From positions 6,167,954-6,231,953 of the forward strand of contig NC_087066.1 in the NCBI RefSeq assembly GCF_963678635.1: a DNA stretch of 64,000 nucleotides, read 5' to 3'. This DNA is from Symsagittifera roscoffensis (Eukaryota > Xenacoelomorpha > Acoela > Convolutidae). Positions 8,710 through 18,800 of the stretch are shown here, piece after piece. The position numbers and the translations under genes are program-made. Each line of letters opens with the position of its first letter. The stretch's first letter is position 1. The notes beneath the pieces were generated by a model. It did not search any database. It was not told the DNA's origin and was given only the letters and a program-made list of their open reading frames with translations.

Positions 8710-10802
8710 AACCCATCAGCTGTGTGATAGAGTAAGTCTTTCTTTTCTTTGTAGAACTGGCTCAAGATCTTGTAGCTGTCTTCCTCGAGTTTCCCCTTCT
8801 CCTTGACCCCCGACTGGATCCATTTGGAGAGGTTACTTGTCATTTTGTCATTCTTTTGGGCTCTTATTAGGTCTGACAGCCTATATCTTGCCTTGACATG
8901 CTCCTTTAGCGCCATGATCTGTCCATTCATCTCACCAGGGTTGTGGATGTCATCACTCAGCTTCACGCATATCATCCTTTTCACGATTTTCATATCATCT
9001 TTTGGCACCAGATTCGTTCTGATGTTTGAGTTGCATGATAGTTCCCTGAATGGCTTCCTTGAAACCGCAATTTTCTCAAGTTCTTCACCACCTCGTATCT
9101 CTTGTATGTCCAGATTGTACGTTCCTGAAGATGGATCCGTCTGTAACTCCCTGTCGTGGTGCCTTATCTTCTCTTCCGCCAATATCATGCACAGACTGTC
9201 TTGGTTTTCGCTGCTCTCATCCGAGTCTTCATCCCATTCTTCACGCTCCGCGGACAATTTTCCTTCTCCAGTTTCTTCTTCCGTGAACATGGACCACTCC
9301 CCGGACTCTTGACCTATTCCCAGGTGTTCAGTATCTTCTTTGAACGCCACTTTCTTTTTCCTAACCTTGGTCTGCTCCAAAATGTTTTCGGGGATTTTGT
9401 CAACTAGTGACCGCACGACGTCTTTGCTATCAGTGACGCTTCCTCTTGAGGAGTCAGTATTGTTCACTGTTTCTTTTCTCCGCAGTATAGTGACTTCCGG
9501 TTCCTCTTGACCCTTCTCTTGGATCACGGGATTATCATCTGATAGTTTCTCGAACAACCTCATTAAGTCATCATCTATCTGTGCAGTTCCCGCTTCTACC
9601 TGGTTAAGATCATAGCCTTTTGCCTTGAGCGTCTCCCTCACGATCTTGGACTTGAGTATTATCTCTATCGGAATCCTTCTGCTCTTCTTCAAGATGGTCT
9701 CTTCTGGAGGTTCTTTAGGTAATTCGGGATGATCTTCAATCGGTTTGCCTGATTTGTCCAGCCATCTCGTGAGTGGAAGACTGTCGTACGTTTCCTTGTC
9801 CATGAAGGAGAAGCCATCTTTGATTTCAGGTCTGTCTGCCTCTCTTTCTTCTTGTCTCTCGTAGAACTCCGTCTTCTTACTCAAGCTGTCGGCATTTTGA
9901 TGTTTATTTCGTGTTCTATGCTCAATTACCATGTTGTATCCGTCCAGGCGCACTATCCACCTCCCAATGTAACTTTGGTCCATTGAGTACGTTTTCAGCC
10001 AGCTTAGTGCCCGGTTGTCAACTCGCAACTTAAATGGCTCACTGTCCAGGTATGCCCTGTATTTCTCGACAAAGGTAACCACCGCAAACATCTCTGCTTT
10101 CGGTGCTCCGTACTTCATTTCTGTGTCACTTAGGACTTTGCTCCCGTACGCTATTGGTCTCAAGACTGTCTTCCCATTCCATTCTTGTTCCTGATGGAGA
10201 ATTACAGAAGTCGCGACTACCGACGCATCCGTGTCCAGCACGTACATCCCTTTCTCAGTCGGCATGCCCAGTACTGTTGCCTCACATAGCTCTTTCTTTT
10301 TTCCCTGGAATGACTCTTCTGCTGCGTTGTTCCACGTGAACTTCTTGCCCTTGTGTCTCATTAATTGTTGCATCGGGTATACCTTGTCCGCATAGCCTTT
10401 GATGAACTCTCTATAATAGTTAGCGAAACCCAGGAAGCTCATCAACTGGTGTTCCGTCTTTGGTGATTTCCAGGTTAGGACTGCTTCCACGGCGTCTGGA
10501 TCAGGTCTGATGCCGTGCTTGTCTACCATCCTGCCCAAGTATTTTATTGAGTCCTTGAGTATCTCGCACTTTGATGGCTTACACTTTAGCCCCGACCTTT
10601 TCATGCATGCAAACACTTCTTCAAGTCTCTCAATGTGGTCTTCCAGTGTGGGCGTCGCTATTACCACGTCATCCACGTAGCACATTACCAGATTGCCATA
10701 CTTCTTCGTCACGCCTATCAGCGCGTGTGCCATCAACCGCTGAAACGTGGCTGTGGCATTGCAAAGTCCAAACGGCATCCGTTTCCATTGAAACAGACCC
10801 AA
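8703..10802 (-). CDS. pol: E1 pol part 2: RT palm/thumb, RNase H, acidic spacer
   Basis: This 699-residue frame resumes the RT directly after the frameshift. QWKRMPFGLCNA at ~5-16 is the Ty3/Gypsy RT signature, and CYVDDV at ~41-46 is the catalytic box with both aspartates. The thumb and connection follow (SFLGFANYYREFIKGYA). RNase H starts at ~190 with VLDTDAS and includes KAEMFAV and LRVDNRALSWL. From ~330 to ~640 there is an unusual Glu/Asp/Lys-rich low-complexity spacer with no recognised domain. The frame ends in the spacer before integrase (LLYHTADGFW), where an indel near 8,705 moves the reading to the integrase frame. E3 has an equivalent acidic spacer, so it is a lineage trait. Confidence 0.92.
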   Translation of the reverse strand: MGLFQWKRMPFGLCNATATFQRLMAHALIGVTKKYGNLVMCYVDDVVIATPTLEDHIERLEEVFACMKRSGLKCKPSKCEILKDSIKYLGRMVDKHGIRPDPDAVEAVLTWKSPKTEHQLMSFLGFANYYREFIKGYADKVYPMQQLMRHKGKKFTWNNAAEESFQGKKKELCEATVLGMPTEKGMYVLDTDASVVATSVILHQEQEWNGKTVLRPIAYGSKVLSDTEMKYGAPKAEMFAVVTFVEKYRAYLDSEPFKLRVDNRALSWLKTYSMDQSYIGRWIVRLDGYNMVIEHRTRNKHQNADSLSKKTEFYERQEEREADRPEIKDGFSFMDKETYDSLPLTRWLDKSGKPIEDHPELPKEPPEETILKKSRRIPIEIILKSKIVRETLKAKGYDLNQVEAGTAQIDDDLMRLFEKLSDDNPVIQEKGQEEPEVTILRRKETVNNTDSSRGSVTDSKDVVRSLVDKIPENILEQTKVRKKKVAFKEDTEHLGIGQESGEWSMFTEEETGEGKLSAEREEWDEDSDESSENQDSLCMILAEEKIRHHDRELQTDPSSGTYNLDIQEIRGGEELEKIAVSRKPFRELSCNSNIRTNLVPKDDMKIVKRMICVKLSDDIHNPGEMNGQIMALKEHVKARYRLSDLIRAQKNDKMTSNLSKWIQSGVKEKGKLEEDSYKILSQFYKEKKDLLYHTADGFW

Positions 10803-13491
10803 CTCGCAGGCAAATCCTGTCTTGTCCCTGTCCTGCTTCCTTAGTGGTATGCCAAAAGGCCGAGCCTAAATCAAGAGTCGTAAAAAATTTTGCATCACCT
10901 AACTTCGAGAGGCTCTCATCAATCCTAGGTATGGGATAGGCATCCGTCACCGAGACGGAGTTCAGGTATCGAAAGTCACAACAAAACCTCAACTGGTCGC
11001 CTTTCTTTTTGGCCATCACTACTCCACACGCCCACGGTGACTTGGATGGTTCTATCATGTCATACTCTAGTAACGTCTCGATTTCTTTCCTACATGCATC
11101 CGATTTGTGTGGAGTCATGCGCCTCGCCCCCTCCCTGTGCGGCACCGCAGACTCTTCAAGCTCTATTTCATGCTCAACGAAATTACAACACCCGATATCC
11201 GCTTTATGCCTCGAAAAAACCTCTTTGTTCCGCTCTAGTACGTCCTTGATGGCTTCGAGCTGTTCATCTGTCAGTTTGCCCCTCAAATGTTCAATCTCCG
11301 GCAGAACCGGTTTATCAGTTTGCATTTCATCTAGTGTGGGCCGCTCTGGAAAGTTCGAACAGCTCGACAGCCCATCGTCCGTCTCTGACTTAAGTGATTT
11401 AACAAGACCTGAAGAACCTTTTATTTTCTGTAATCGTCTCAAGATACAAATTTTGTCCCTATGATTGGGACAATCAACAACTTCATTTTGTTTTGAGTTC
11501 TCAGTCATTTCATATCGGGTTTTAACCGGTAAAGCATATCCCAGTTTCCTCCCTCTCTGTATCGTGATCGGTGTATCAAGAGTATTCAACAAGACACTGA
11601 CGCAGAGGCCGCTCTTCGTTATCGAGAAGGATCTTCCTAAAACAGCAGCACTTTGACTATTAGGATTCGGAACTATACACACTTGCTTGTTGTCACTTAG
11701 TTCATTGTAATTTTTCATCCTCAAGCCTACGATTGCCGCTTCATTCGCCTTTAGCCTCACCCTCCTACTCAAGAATACCGGTGCTTTGGTTTCATTTGCC
11801 ATTATTAAATTTACCGGTTTGATTGCGTACCTCCTATCCGGGTGCCGTATCCTGAACATTGCGTTATTTAGATCAATCACTACATCGAAGTTCCTGATGA
11901 AGTCTCTGCCCAAAATAAATTGGTCAGATTCATCGAGGTTTTCTACCACAAGAAAGCTCATCCACAGGTTACGTTCCCCCAGATTGAGGGCTATTATCGG
12001 CGTTCTGCCCAACACCCGCAGGGCCCCTTTGTTTGCAGCTGACAACCGTATTCTCGAGTCTATCAAATCACCTTTGTTAAAGCCCATTCGTTCCCAAGTT
12101 TCGATTGGTATGACGCTCAAGACTGCTCCCGTATCAAGTAACCCACGTAACTGAGTCATTTTGCCACTTATGTCTAGCACGTGCCCTGTCACATCTGCCT
12201 CCGTCCCGATGTGCATCGCATCTTCTTCAAGCATAGCACAGTGTCCAATCGATCTCACTTTCAACTCTTCTTTTCCTACGTAGATTTGCCCAATTAGGTC
12301 TTCATCACATGTTATCATTGTTTTGGTATAGATATTGATTCCATCTATATTCAGCATCACCTCGTGTGGACCATAAGCTTCAGTATACCTGTTATCAACA
12401 CGTACCGACTTGCTGCCCCCTCTCGTGAGTAGTGCTCTTAACGCTCTAGAAGTCGTTTGTGGGCTTATACAACTCAAATAATCTGCGTACACGTCAATGT
12501 GCATTATTGTCTGGTCGCTCGGTTCGCTCAAGTTTCTGGTTGCCTCCTGGCCGCCCACTGTGATTATCGAAATTATTCTAGCCCCGATTTTCGATATGCC
12601 GAATGGCTTTCCCGTTACCATTTTTACAGTGTTACAATTTCCACTCTTTGTCGACCCCGATCCAGCCTCTGGTGTTGGATTCGACCCTGTCAATGCTTCG
12701 TTGAAGTTCTGTCTTTCGATCTCCTGCTTTAGTCGTTGTTCTATTTCCTTTGCAGCCAGATCCTGTTTCACTTTGTTAATTGCTTCCATCGCCGCTTTCT
12801 CATAATTTATCTCTAGAGAGCTCCCGGCTGTGGATTCTATCGCACCATTAACCTGTGTTACAGCTTTCACTGTTTTCGTCGGCAATTCCGTGCTCGGTGC
12901 TCCTAAGTTCCTAGATTCAAACTCGTTTTGTCTATTCCGCTGATTCTGCACCGCCGCTAATGCCAACTTATGTTTGGGGTGACTCTGGTCCTTGACCGCT
13001 TCCCAGAACAAGGGACAGTCCATTCTGAAGTGCCCTTCTTGGTTACAGAAGAAGCATCTCGCGCCTATCTTGATGATTAAGCCACTATAGTACTCGTGTT
13101 CCTCCATCTGGCTCATGTCTGCCTCATCCGGTGCGTATCCTAGACTCTTCATACCTTGTTTGTATGTTGTGCAGTCAGCCACGTGGTAATCCGCCGACCC
13201 GCAGTTCGCGCATGATCTGCGTTTGTCCATGTCATCTCTAGGCTTGTACCATGACGACCTTTGAGGTTGGCTTCCCCCTTGCGTGTTTCTGTTATCTGAA
13301 TATGAGTATTTCTTGGGTTTCATCAGCATGTATTCTCTTGACTTCTGTCTCATTTCTTCTGGGGTCGGTGCGCTGTCTTTCGACAATGTGTAGTATGTTG
13401 CTAACATTGTTCTTAAGTCATCACTTTTTACCCCATCAATGAACTTCGAGGCGATGCTAAAGTTTCTTCTGTTTGTCGACTCCTCAGACAC
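10669..13491 (-). CDS. pol: E1 pol part 1: zinc knuckles, protease, RT N-terminal half
   Basis: This 940-residue frame overlaps the gag frame by 8 bases. In order: the end of the capsid region (residues ~10-50); two nucleic-acid-binding knuckles, C94-x2-C97-x5-H103-x3-C107 and the canonical C146-x2-C149-x4-H154-x4-C159; a Lys/Glu-rich linker; an aspartic protease with LLDTGA at ~451-456 and ILGRDF near 526; a ~200-residue connector; then RT fingers and palm (RFCCDFRYLN, AYPIPRIDESL, FFTTLDLGSAFW). After SAFW the frame goes wrong: a 2-base deletion near 10,850 shifts it, and the last ~50 residues are nonsense. The RT continues in the next frame from 10,802. The protease would cut the polyprotein and the knuckles would bind element RNA. 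Its start is an alternative-codon start created by the indel, so the true start is the gag start. Confidence 0.9.
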   Translation of the reverse strand: MSEESTNRRNFSIASKFIDGVKSDDLRTMLATYYTLSKDSAPTPEEMRQKSREYMLMKPKKYSYSDNRNTQGGSQPQRSSWYKPRDDMDKRRSCANCGSADYHVADCTTYKQGMKSLGYAPDEADMSQMEEHEYYSGLIIKIGARCFFCNQEGHFRMDCPLFWEAVKDQSHPKHKLALAAVQNQRNRQNEFESRNLGAPSTELPTKTVKAVTQVNGAIESTAGSSLEINYEKAAMEAINKVKQDLAAKEIEQRLKQEIERQNFNEALTGSNPTPEAGSGSTKSGNCNTVKMVTGKPFGISKIGARIISIITVGGQEATRNLSEPSDQTIMHIDVYADYLSCISPQTTSRALRALLTRGGSKSVRVDNRYTEAYGPHEVMLNIDGINIYTKTMITCDEDLIGQIYVGKEELKVRSIGHCAMLEEDAMHIGTEADVTGHVLDISGKMTQLRGLLDTGAVLSVIPIETWERMGFNKGDLIDSRIRLSAANKGALRVLGRTPIIALNLGERNLWMSFLVVENLDESDQFILGRDFIRNFDVVIDLNNAMFRIRHPDRRYAIKPVNLIMANETKAPVFLSRRVRLKANEAAIVGLRMKNYNELSDNKQVCIVPNPNSQSAAVLGRSFSITKSGLCVSVLLNTLDTPITIQRGRKLGYALPVKTRYEMTENSKQNEVVDCPNHRDKICILRRLQKIKGSSGLVKSLKSETDDGLSSCSNFPERPTLDEMQTDKPVLPEIEHLRGKLTDEQLEAIKDVLERNKEVFSRHKADIGCCNFVEHEIELEESAVPHREGARRMTPHKSDACRKEIETLLEYDMIEPSKSPWACGVVMAKKKGDQLRFCCDFRYLNSVSVTDAYPIPRIDESLSKLGDAKFFTTLDLGSAFWHTTKEAGQGQDRICLRVGSVSMETDAVWTLQCHSHVSAVDGTRADRRDEEVWQSGNVLRG

Positions 13492-14194
13492 TCCTTCTTC
13501 TCAAGCTCTCAAGGTCATCTAGGAACCGATCAATTGATTCGTCGTCCCTCTGCCTTCTCTTTTCAAATCGCATCATCGCTTGGTGACCCTTCATGCCTGA
13601 CCCGAACCGATTCAACAATATTTCGAAGATTTTGTCCTCGGTATCGCGTTCTTCTTCTTTCTTTGCAACCACGCATTTTAATGCCGTGCCTTCTAAGTTG
13701 CTGAGTATGGCTGTGCATGCTTGTCTTTCATCATTCAAGATGTCTTGTTCTAGGTGTAATCTCATCACTTCCACCCAAGTGTCAATGCATCCATCGGAGT
13801 CGTCTTTGAATTCTTTTGGCTTCTTGAAAGTTTTCCTTGATTTTCCCTCTCTTCTATCGCTCGAGTCAGTGTTCCTCGTGGCGAAGGCCTCTAGAGTCCT
13901 TTTCATCATCTCCCAAGTGCTTGCCCACGTCATAGCATCCGGACCTGCGTTGCTGTTAGTCGTTGAGTCCCCCGGACCACTCATTGTATTTGATGTTCCA
14001 TTTTTCATGATTGTTTTAGCAGCTGTTGGTGCTATGCTCACTGCATCCCGGGTTAAAGGCAACGGTGTCGATTGCCGTTTGTTCCTTTGTGGTTCCACAA
14101 AGTCAACTCTGGTGCTTTGCGTGCGATCCGCTGCCGGTCTTTCTTGTGAGGTGAATTTCTCAAGATTGCATCCAATTTCGCCTGTATTGCGCAT
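13484..14194 (-). CDS. gag: E1 gag, capsid-like part
   Basis: This 236-residue frame continues gag after the indel. Residues ~105-236 look like a retrotransposon capsid: a FKKPKEFKDDSDGCIDTW segment, then an Asn-Leu-Glu-Gly-Thr-Ala block (SNLEGTAL) and a C-terminal LLNRFGSGMKGHQAMMRFEKR segment with an acidic helix (DRFLDDLESL). E3 carries the same blocks at 35,288-34,754, which confirms conserved coding sequence. The frame stops at RRRSV just where E3 reads on without a break into the zinc-knuckle region, so the stop reflects a 2-base deletion near 13,488. It is probably not a programmed gag-pol shift. Confidence 0.75.
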   Translation of the reverse strand: MRNTGEIGCNLEKFTSQERPAADRTQSTRVDFVEPQRNKRQSTPLPLTRDAVSIAPTAAKTIMKNGTSNTMSGPGDSTTNSNAGPDAMTWASTWEMMKRTLEAFATRNTDSSDRREGKSRKTFKKPKEFKDDSDGCIDTWVEVMRLHLEQDILNDERQACTAILSNLEGTALKCVVAKKEEERDTEDKIFEILLNRFGSGMKGHQAMMRFEKRRQRDDESIDRFLDDLESLRRRSV

Positions 14195-15012
14195 GAACTT
14201 TCGGCCTGATTCCTGCTCATTGTGTCCATTCTCTTTTCCAGGCTCCCTAATTGGCTGTTGAAATCATCATATCGGTTTTTCAACTGTTGCGTATCTTTTT
14301 TGATGTTCTTATCTCGTTTTTCATTGGTGGCATCTACCTTGTCTGACATCTGCTGGAGTCTCTCCTCTGTCGCCTTGGCCAGGTTAAAATAACTATCCAG
14401 ATACTCGTGTTTGTTGTATTTCAACTCTTTCCTTATTAAGTCTCTATCTTCCTCACTGTACTTTAGTTTTTTGTCGATCTGACTTAGTTTTGTCATCAAG
14501 TCGCCAAGCTCAAGAGTAGCAATTTCGTGGTCAGCCGTTGTCCTGTTTTCGGCTGTAGCTCCTGTTCTGGCTTGTTCTTCTTTTAGGTTGGCTTCTGTCG
14601 TCTTCGTGCTCACTGTCCCAAATGTTCGTGCTCTTTCAGTTTTTGATTCTTCAGCCGTATTGTCTCTCGATTTCATTCCGACCATCATCGCCAACTTTTC
14701 TGTAAAAGATGTCTTCTTTACTTGAGAGTCGTCTTTCACCGTTTCTCGGGTAATGCCTGTTGTGTCTTCCAATGCGTCTATCGGCGAAAACTCCACGGTT
14801 TTCGGATTTTGATCTTCCATATAGGGCATCGGTGTGGATTCCGTTGTCTTCTTCTCCACTTCATCTACGCTCTGGTCTGGTGTCTCTAGATCGATTTCAA
14901 TTGTGGGCTCCGCCTGTTTGTCTTTAGCACCTTCTCTCGTCTTGTTCTCAGTACTACTCCTCGTGCTGACCATGCTAACTGAAAAGTTATCTTTTGTTTT
15001 CTTTGGGCCCAT
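14053..15012 (-). CDS. gag: E1 gag, N-terminal coiled-coil part
   Basis: This 319-residue frame starts MGPKKTKDN and is rich in Lys, Glu and Thr. Residues about 165-270 are heptad-like with many charged residues (stretches such as LGDLMTKLSQIDKKLKY), which predicts a coiled coil. It has no enzyme motif. Its place upstream of the capsid-like and zinc-knuckle parts makes it the N-terminal part of a structural Gag polyprotein that would build the intracellular particle. The last ~40 residues are probably out of frame: an overlapping frame from 14,194 carries the continuation, so an indel lies near 14,150-14,190. The E2/E3 gag has the same layout (acidic or Thr-rich N terminus, then coiled coil) but little direct similarity. 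Start choice: first Met of the frame, directly downstream of the leader. Confidence 0.7.
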   Translation of the reverse strand: MGPKKTKDNFSVSMVSTRSSTENKTREGAKDKQAEPTIEIDLETPDQSVDEVEKKTTESTPMPYMEDQNPKTVEFSPIDALEDTTGITRETVKDDSQVKKTSFTEKLAMMVGMKSRDNTAEESKTERARTFGTVSTKTTEANLKEEQARTGATAENRTTADHEIATLELGDLMTKLSQIDKKLKYSEEDRDLIRKELKYNKHEYLDSYFNLAKATEERLQQMSDKVDATNEKRDKNIKKDTQQLKNRYDDFNSQLGSLEKRMDTMSRNQAESSCAIQAKLDAILRNSPHKKDRQRIARKAPELTLWNHKGTNGNRHRCL

Positions 15013-15420
15013 TGATGTCGTTCCGCGTAGCGACGAGTTATATTTCGTGTTTGATCCAGTTGACCTTTTTTTCGAGCACCGGTACCCTACTCCGTCTCAT
15101 TATTTCTATTTACAATTGCTCCGATTTACAATATTACTATATACACAATTCTATTCTAAGAGTAAAATCTTTTGTGAAAAATTTTAAAAGGAAATATACA
15201 ACGTGATAAAAACAATGTTCCCAGTTCTCCTTCAAAACTTTTCGAGAAACTTTCTTTATTTGTGGTCACGACCGTACCGGGTTTCGACTAGTTTTGTTCT
15301 GTTTTAATTCTGTCTTAAAACACTTATTGTAGTTTTACTCCAATTTTTATACCGTCCCAAGACTTCCAGTTACCGTCCCTACTCTTGTTTGTACCGTCCC
15401 AGGCTTCTTTCTACTGTCCC
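15013..15420. other. E1 leader, gag-proximal
   Basis: Non-coding, A+T-rich stretch directly upstream of E1 gag. It includes runs resembling the start of the neighbouring minisatellite (TACCGTCCCAAGAC-type words from ~15,350). No primer-binding site could be recognised. Confidence 0.4.
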
Positions 15421-16475
15421 AAGAATGTTCGGTACTGTCCCAGTACTTTTGTCAGTGTTCCAAGACCCCTGTCCCGAGAGTACTATCCCAGGACCACTGT
15501 CCTAAGACTGTCCCAAGACTACTGTCCCAAGACTAGTGTCCCAAGACTACTGTCCCAAGACTAGTGTCCCAAGGCTAGTGTCCCGAGACTACTGTCCCAA
15601 GACTACTGTCCCAAGGCTACTGTCCCAAGACTACTGTCCCAAGACTACTGTCCCAAGACTACTGTCCCAAGGCTACTGTCCCAAGGCTAGTGTCCCAAGA
15701 CTACTGTCCCAAGGCTACTGTCCCAAGGCTAGTGTCCCAAGACTAGTGTCCCAAGACTACTGTCCCAAGACTAGTGTCCCAAGGCTACTATCCCAAGACC
15801 AGTGTTCCAAGACTACTGTCCCAAGACTACTGTCCCAAGGCTACTGTCCCAAGGCTAGTGTCCCAAGACTACTGTCCCAAGGCTACTGTCCCAAGGCTAG
15901 TGTCCCAAGAACAGTGTCCCAAGACTACTGTCCCAAGACTAGTGTCCCAAGGCTACTATCAAAAGACCAGTGTCCCAAGGCTACTGTCCCAAGACTACTG
16001 TCCCAAGGCTACTGTCCCAAGACTACTGTCCCAAGGCTAGTGTCCCAAGACCACTGTCCCAAGAACACTGTCCCAAGACCACTATCCCAAGACCACTGTC
16101 CCAAGGCTAGTGTCCCAAGACCACTGTCCCAAGACCACTGTCCCAAGACCACTGTCCCAAGACCACTGTCGCAAGACCACTGTCCCAAGACCACTGTCCC
16201 AAGACCACTGTCCCAAGACTAGTGTCCCAAGACCACTGTCCCATGACCACTATCCCAAGACCACTGTCCCAAGACTGTGCCGTCCCAAGACTGTACTTTC
16301 TCAAGGCTGTACTGTCCCAAGACTGTACCAAGACTGCTCTGGTCCAAGACTATCCCAGGACTGCACTGTCCCAAGACTGTCCCCAGAGTGCACTGTCCCA
16401 AGACTTCTTTGGCACTGTCCCAAGACTTCTCTGGTACTGTCCCAAGACTTCTTTGGCACTGTCCCATGACAGTTA
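15420..16475. repeat. 14-bp minisatellite in the E1 leader
   Basis: Tandem array with consensus TGTCCCAAGACTAC, period 14, over ~1.05 kb (roughly 70 copies). Variants end in CTAG, CCAC or GGCTAC and become irregular toward 16,280-16,470. Because 14 is not a multiple of three, the unit cycles through all frames with period 14 codons and happens to lack stops, giving a 228-codon plus-strand ORF (15,536-16,222, repeating SQDYCPKTTVPRLL). I regard that ORF as an artefact. The array sits in the 5' leader of E1, between gag and the presumed LTR. Confidence 0.93.
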
Positions 16476-17956
16476 ACAAGTGTTTGAGCGGTGGGACTTC
16501 CTTCTTCTTCGTTGTAGAGACTTTTTGATTCACTGTACCTTGTACCACCACTCAAGCTCTAGTAAAAATTTTCCCAAAAAAACCTCTCTTGATGGCCAAA
16601 TGCTGACCCCCCTTGTTTTTAGTTACCTCTTTTTCAATGTTCCAAGCAACTTGAAACCAAAACTTGTGCGCAGGTATCTTGTGATCACCTGTTTGTATAA
16701 AAACCAATCGCAAATCCTCACCAAAATGCAACAACAATTCTAAACAAGAAAAAAAAATAATAAAAACAGAGAGATGAACCCACCTAAATTTCAAAGGTGA
16801 CAAATGTCTACCTTCTATCGAAAAAATGTCTGGTACCTAATTGCCACGCGTTTTCCTCCCCCAATTAATGATCTTATCGGGTATCACAAAATTTGTCTAT
16901 GTCCGTTCCCCCCTACCAATCCGACCAGGGTACCTACCTTAACTCGTTGTTTAAATTTGGATATCCACCTATTGCTACCAACGCGTGTTTAATGACTAAT
17001 GTAACTAAATCAACGATGTCGATTAATTAGTTACTCTAATTTCCCCCCTTTTTACAATTTGCAACCGCCAACCTTTAACCTAACCAGCCCCCCTTCTAAC
17101 CTCCCCCCTTTTTAGCCCCCTTCTTAAGCCTAAAATTACCTCAAGCACCGGGTGCTAAACCTCTCAAGAGAAAACCGTAGACCTGTCTCCAGGCCTGCTC
17201 AAGTAAAAACGTTCCTCAAAACCGGGGGATTTCGCTTATCCAATTTTACACTTATCTTCTATAATGTAATGTGGATTTTAACGATACCCGTTCTGCTCAA
17301 CTTGAGAACTCGAGAACTGCCAAATCCTTCTTGGCTACTTTCCCACTCGATTGGTCACCTCTTCCAGTCAAGTCTCCTATTGGTTCGGCCCAAGTGCTCC
17401 TGAACCACTTTCCCACTCGGCTGGTCACCTCTTCCAGTCAAGTCTTTTGGTTGTCCAGCTAAGTTCCAAGCTATCTGAAAACCCTTGACAACGCCCCACA
17501 CTCGGGCACTTTATTGAGGTTACTGGGTTAAATTGCTAGGTTGATTGAAACGATCGAACTTGTAAAACAGTATGGGTATACTATTTAATTAATATAAAAG
17601 TTTGATCCAACTAATTTGGTGTCAAAGTCACTGTCTTTTTTCGTTTTATGGTTTTTGTTCCTTTTTCTATTCTTTTTTTTTGTTTTTGTTTCGCTTTTTG
17701 TCTTTTTGCTCCTGTTTTTGTCCCCCTAGTTGCCCCCCTTTACTCGGTTAGCTAAGCCTCGTTCGGAGAGCGTACCAGGAAGTTTTCTCGAGTTTTCTTA
17801 AAAAGCTATCACGGTACAACCGGAAGGTTTGCACGTTCCCGCCGAACCGTACCACCGGTACTCTAGAATGGGCATGCAGCCCGGAGCTGTGTCAAGTGGG
17901 TCCGACTCCGTAGTCTTGATGTCGTAAACACCCAGGAGCGCCATAAAAACACTATG
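16476..17956. other. E1 leader / possible 5' LTR region, no gene
   Basis: Non-coding. It contains several poly-C/T tracts, a local direct repeat (about 38 bases at 17,337-17,374 and again at 17,406-17,443, with 2 differences) and a T-rich run at 17,630-17,700. This is where the E1 5' LTR and primer-binding site should lie, but without the other LTR in the window the limits cannot be set. Confidence 0.4.
17337..17443. repeat. Short direct repeat, period ~69 bp
   Basis: Two copies of a block starting CTTTCCCACTCG and ending CTTCCAGTCAAGTCT are spaced ~69 bases apart, with only two differences (GATTGGTC versus GGCTGGTC). Local tandem duplication in the leader region. Confidence 0.8.
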
Positions 17957-17958
17957 CA

Positions 17959-18800
17959 GTCACACATGAGGCTTAAGAAAAATAGGCCCTATAACCATTG
18001 GCTCAAGAGTCAGGGACACTATCTCTTGTGTTTTTCTGCCTCAAATCAGTCGGAGCCAATTCGGTTCGCTTGTGACATGAGACTACGACCCGTTACAGCT
18101 TAAAGGCTACTACCAAAATATCCCCCCCCCCACTCTAGAAATAGGAACGTCCCCATACTTAGGTCTCTAGATACCCAAATTACATGAACGCCGTTAAAAA
18201 CCGGGTCGGAACAATCCGTTAAGTTACTTTTTATTAGACAGTGGAACTTTGATCCATTTCAGATACATCAACCTAAAACTCGCCTTACCTCAACATAACA
18301 ATCACAAAACACACTCTAGAAATTTAAATTAGGGACTCACATGCTGATGCACTCAAGCACAGGGGTAATTAAATGGGAGAGCAACTCTAGAATTAACTAA
18401 GATAACTAGATAAGTTCAATGTTTGTCAGTTTTAATGGTAAAGGTAAGTTTGAACTCTAGAATGTAGTTTTATTGTGAACCATTGGGACACTCAAGCTGT
18501 CCACCTTTCCATCGAAGGTTCACTCTAGTCCAGTTCGAATAATCGTCCAGTCGAACAATAATAGTCCAGTTCTCGGGAATACTCTGTCTTCTATTTCAGA
18601 TAGGACAGCTCTACTCTAGTTTATTATGACGGAAATTGCGAATAGCAATTTCCTACTGTTTTATCTGGCAATTTTCCCGCGATTGTTACTCGATCGTTCT
18701 GATTTCACTTTTTCGGTTTTCAGTTATCGCGAGAAAATCGTGCATGACAGGCTCCATTCGAATTTTTGAAAAATCAAATTTCACTCCAAAATTAAGTGCT
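17959..18800 (+). repeat. LTR-like repeat copy X1 (left end missing)
   Basis: From GTCACACATGAGG to about 18,800 it matches copies starting at 19,386 and 41,618 (shared blocks: TATAACCATTGGCTC, AACGCCGTTAAAAAC, ACCATTGGG, GCGAATAGCAAT). The terminal TGTAACAGTCGCC seen in the other two copies is missing. Internally the motif CTCTAGAA recurs about every 50-100 bases. Probably a truncated solo LTR. Confidence 0.6.

Larger units (their letters stand above)
1..17950 (-). mobile_element. E1: giant Ty3/Gypsy-type LTR retroelement, partial (runs off left edge)
   Basis: Read right to left, this is a coherent retroelement: gag, two CCHC-type knuckles, an aspartic protease with DTGA, a reverse transcriptase with YVDD, RNase H, an HHCC and D,D-35-E integrase, then a second very long decayed frame with an SGNH hydrolase. 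Integrase lying downstream of RT/RNase H is the Ty3/Gypsy order. The coding part alone is at least 15 kb, which is large for the group. Pol is broken by only a few small indels (about 13,490, 10,850 and 8,705), so the copy is fairly young. The 3' LTR lies off the left edge. I could not place the 5' LTR; the right limit near 17,950 is where a differently oriented LTR-like repeat starts. E1 is certain as a Gypsy-type element; its outer limits are a guess. Confidence 0.85.

Noticed and set aside
13484-13491. Programmed gag-pol frameshift in E1
   Set aside because: E3 reads this point without a break, so the overlap is better explained by a 2-base deletion; no slippery heptamer is evident.
15536-16222. 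228-codon plus-strand ORF of Ser/Gln/Cys/Pro repeats
   Set aside because: Produced by a stop-free 14-bp minisatellite; antisense to the E1 element.
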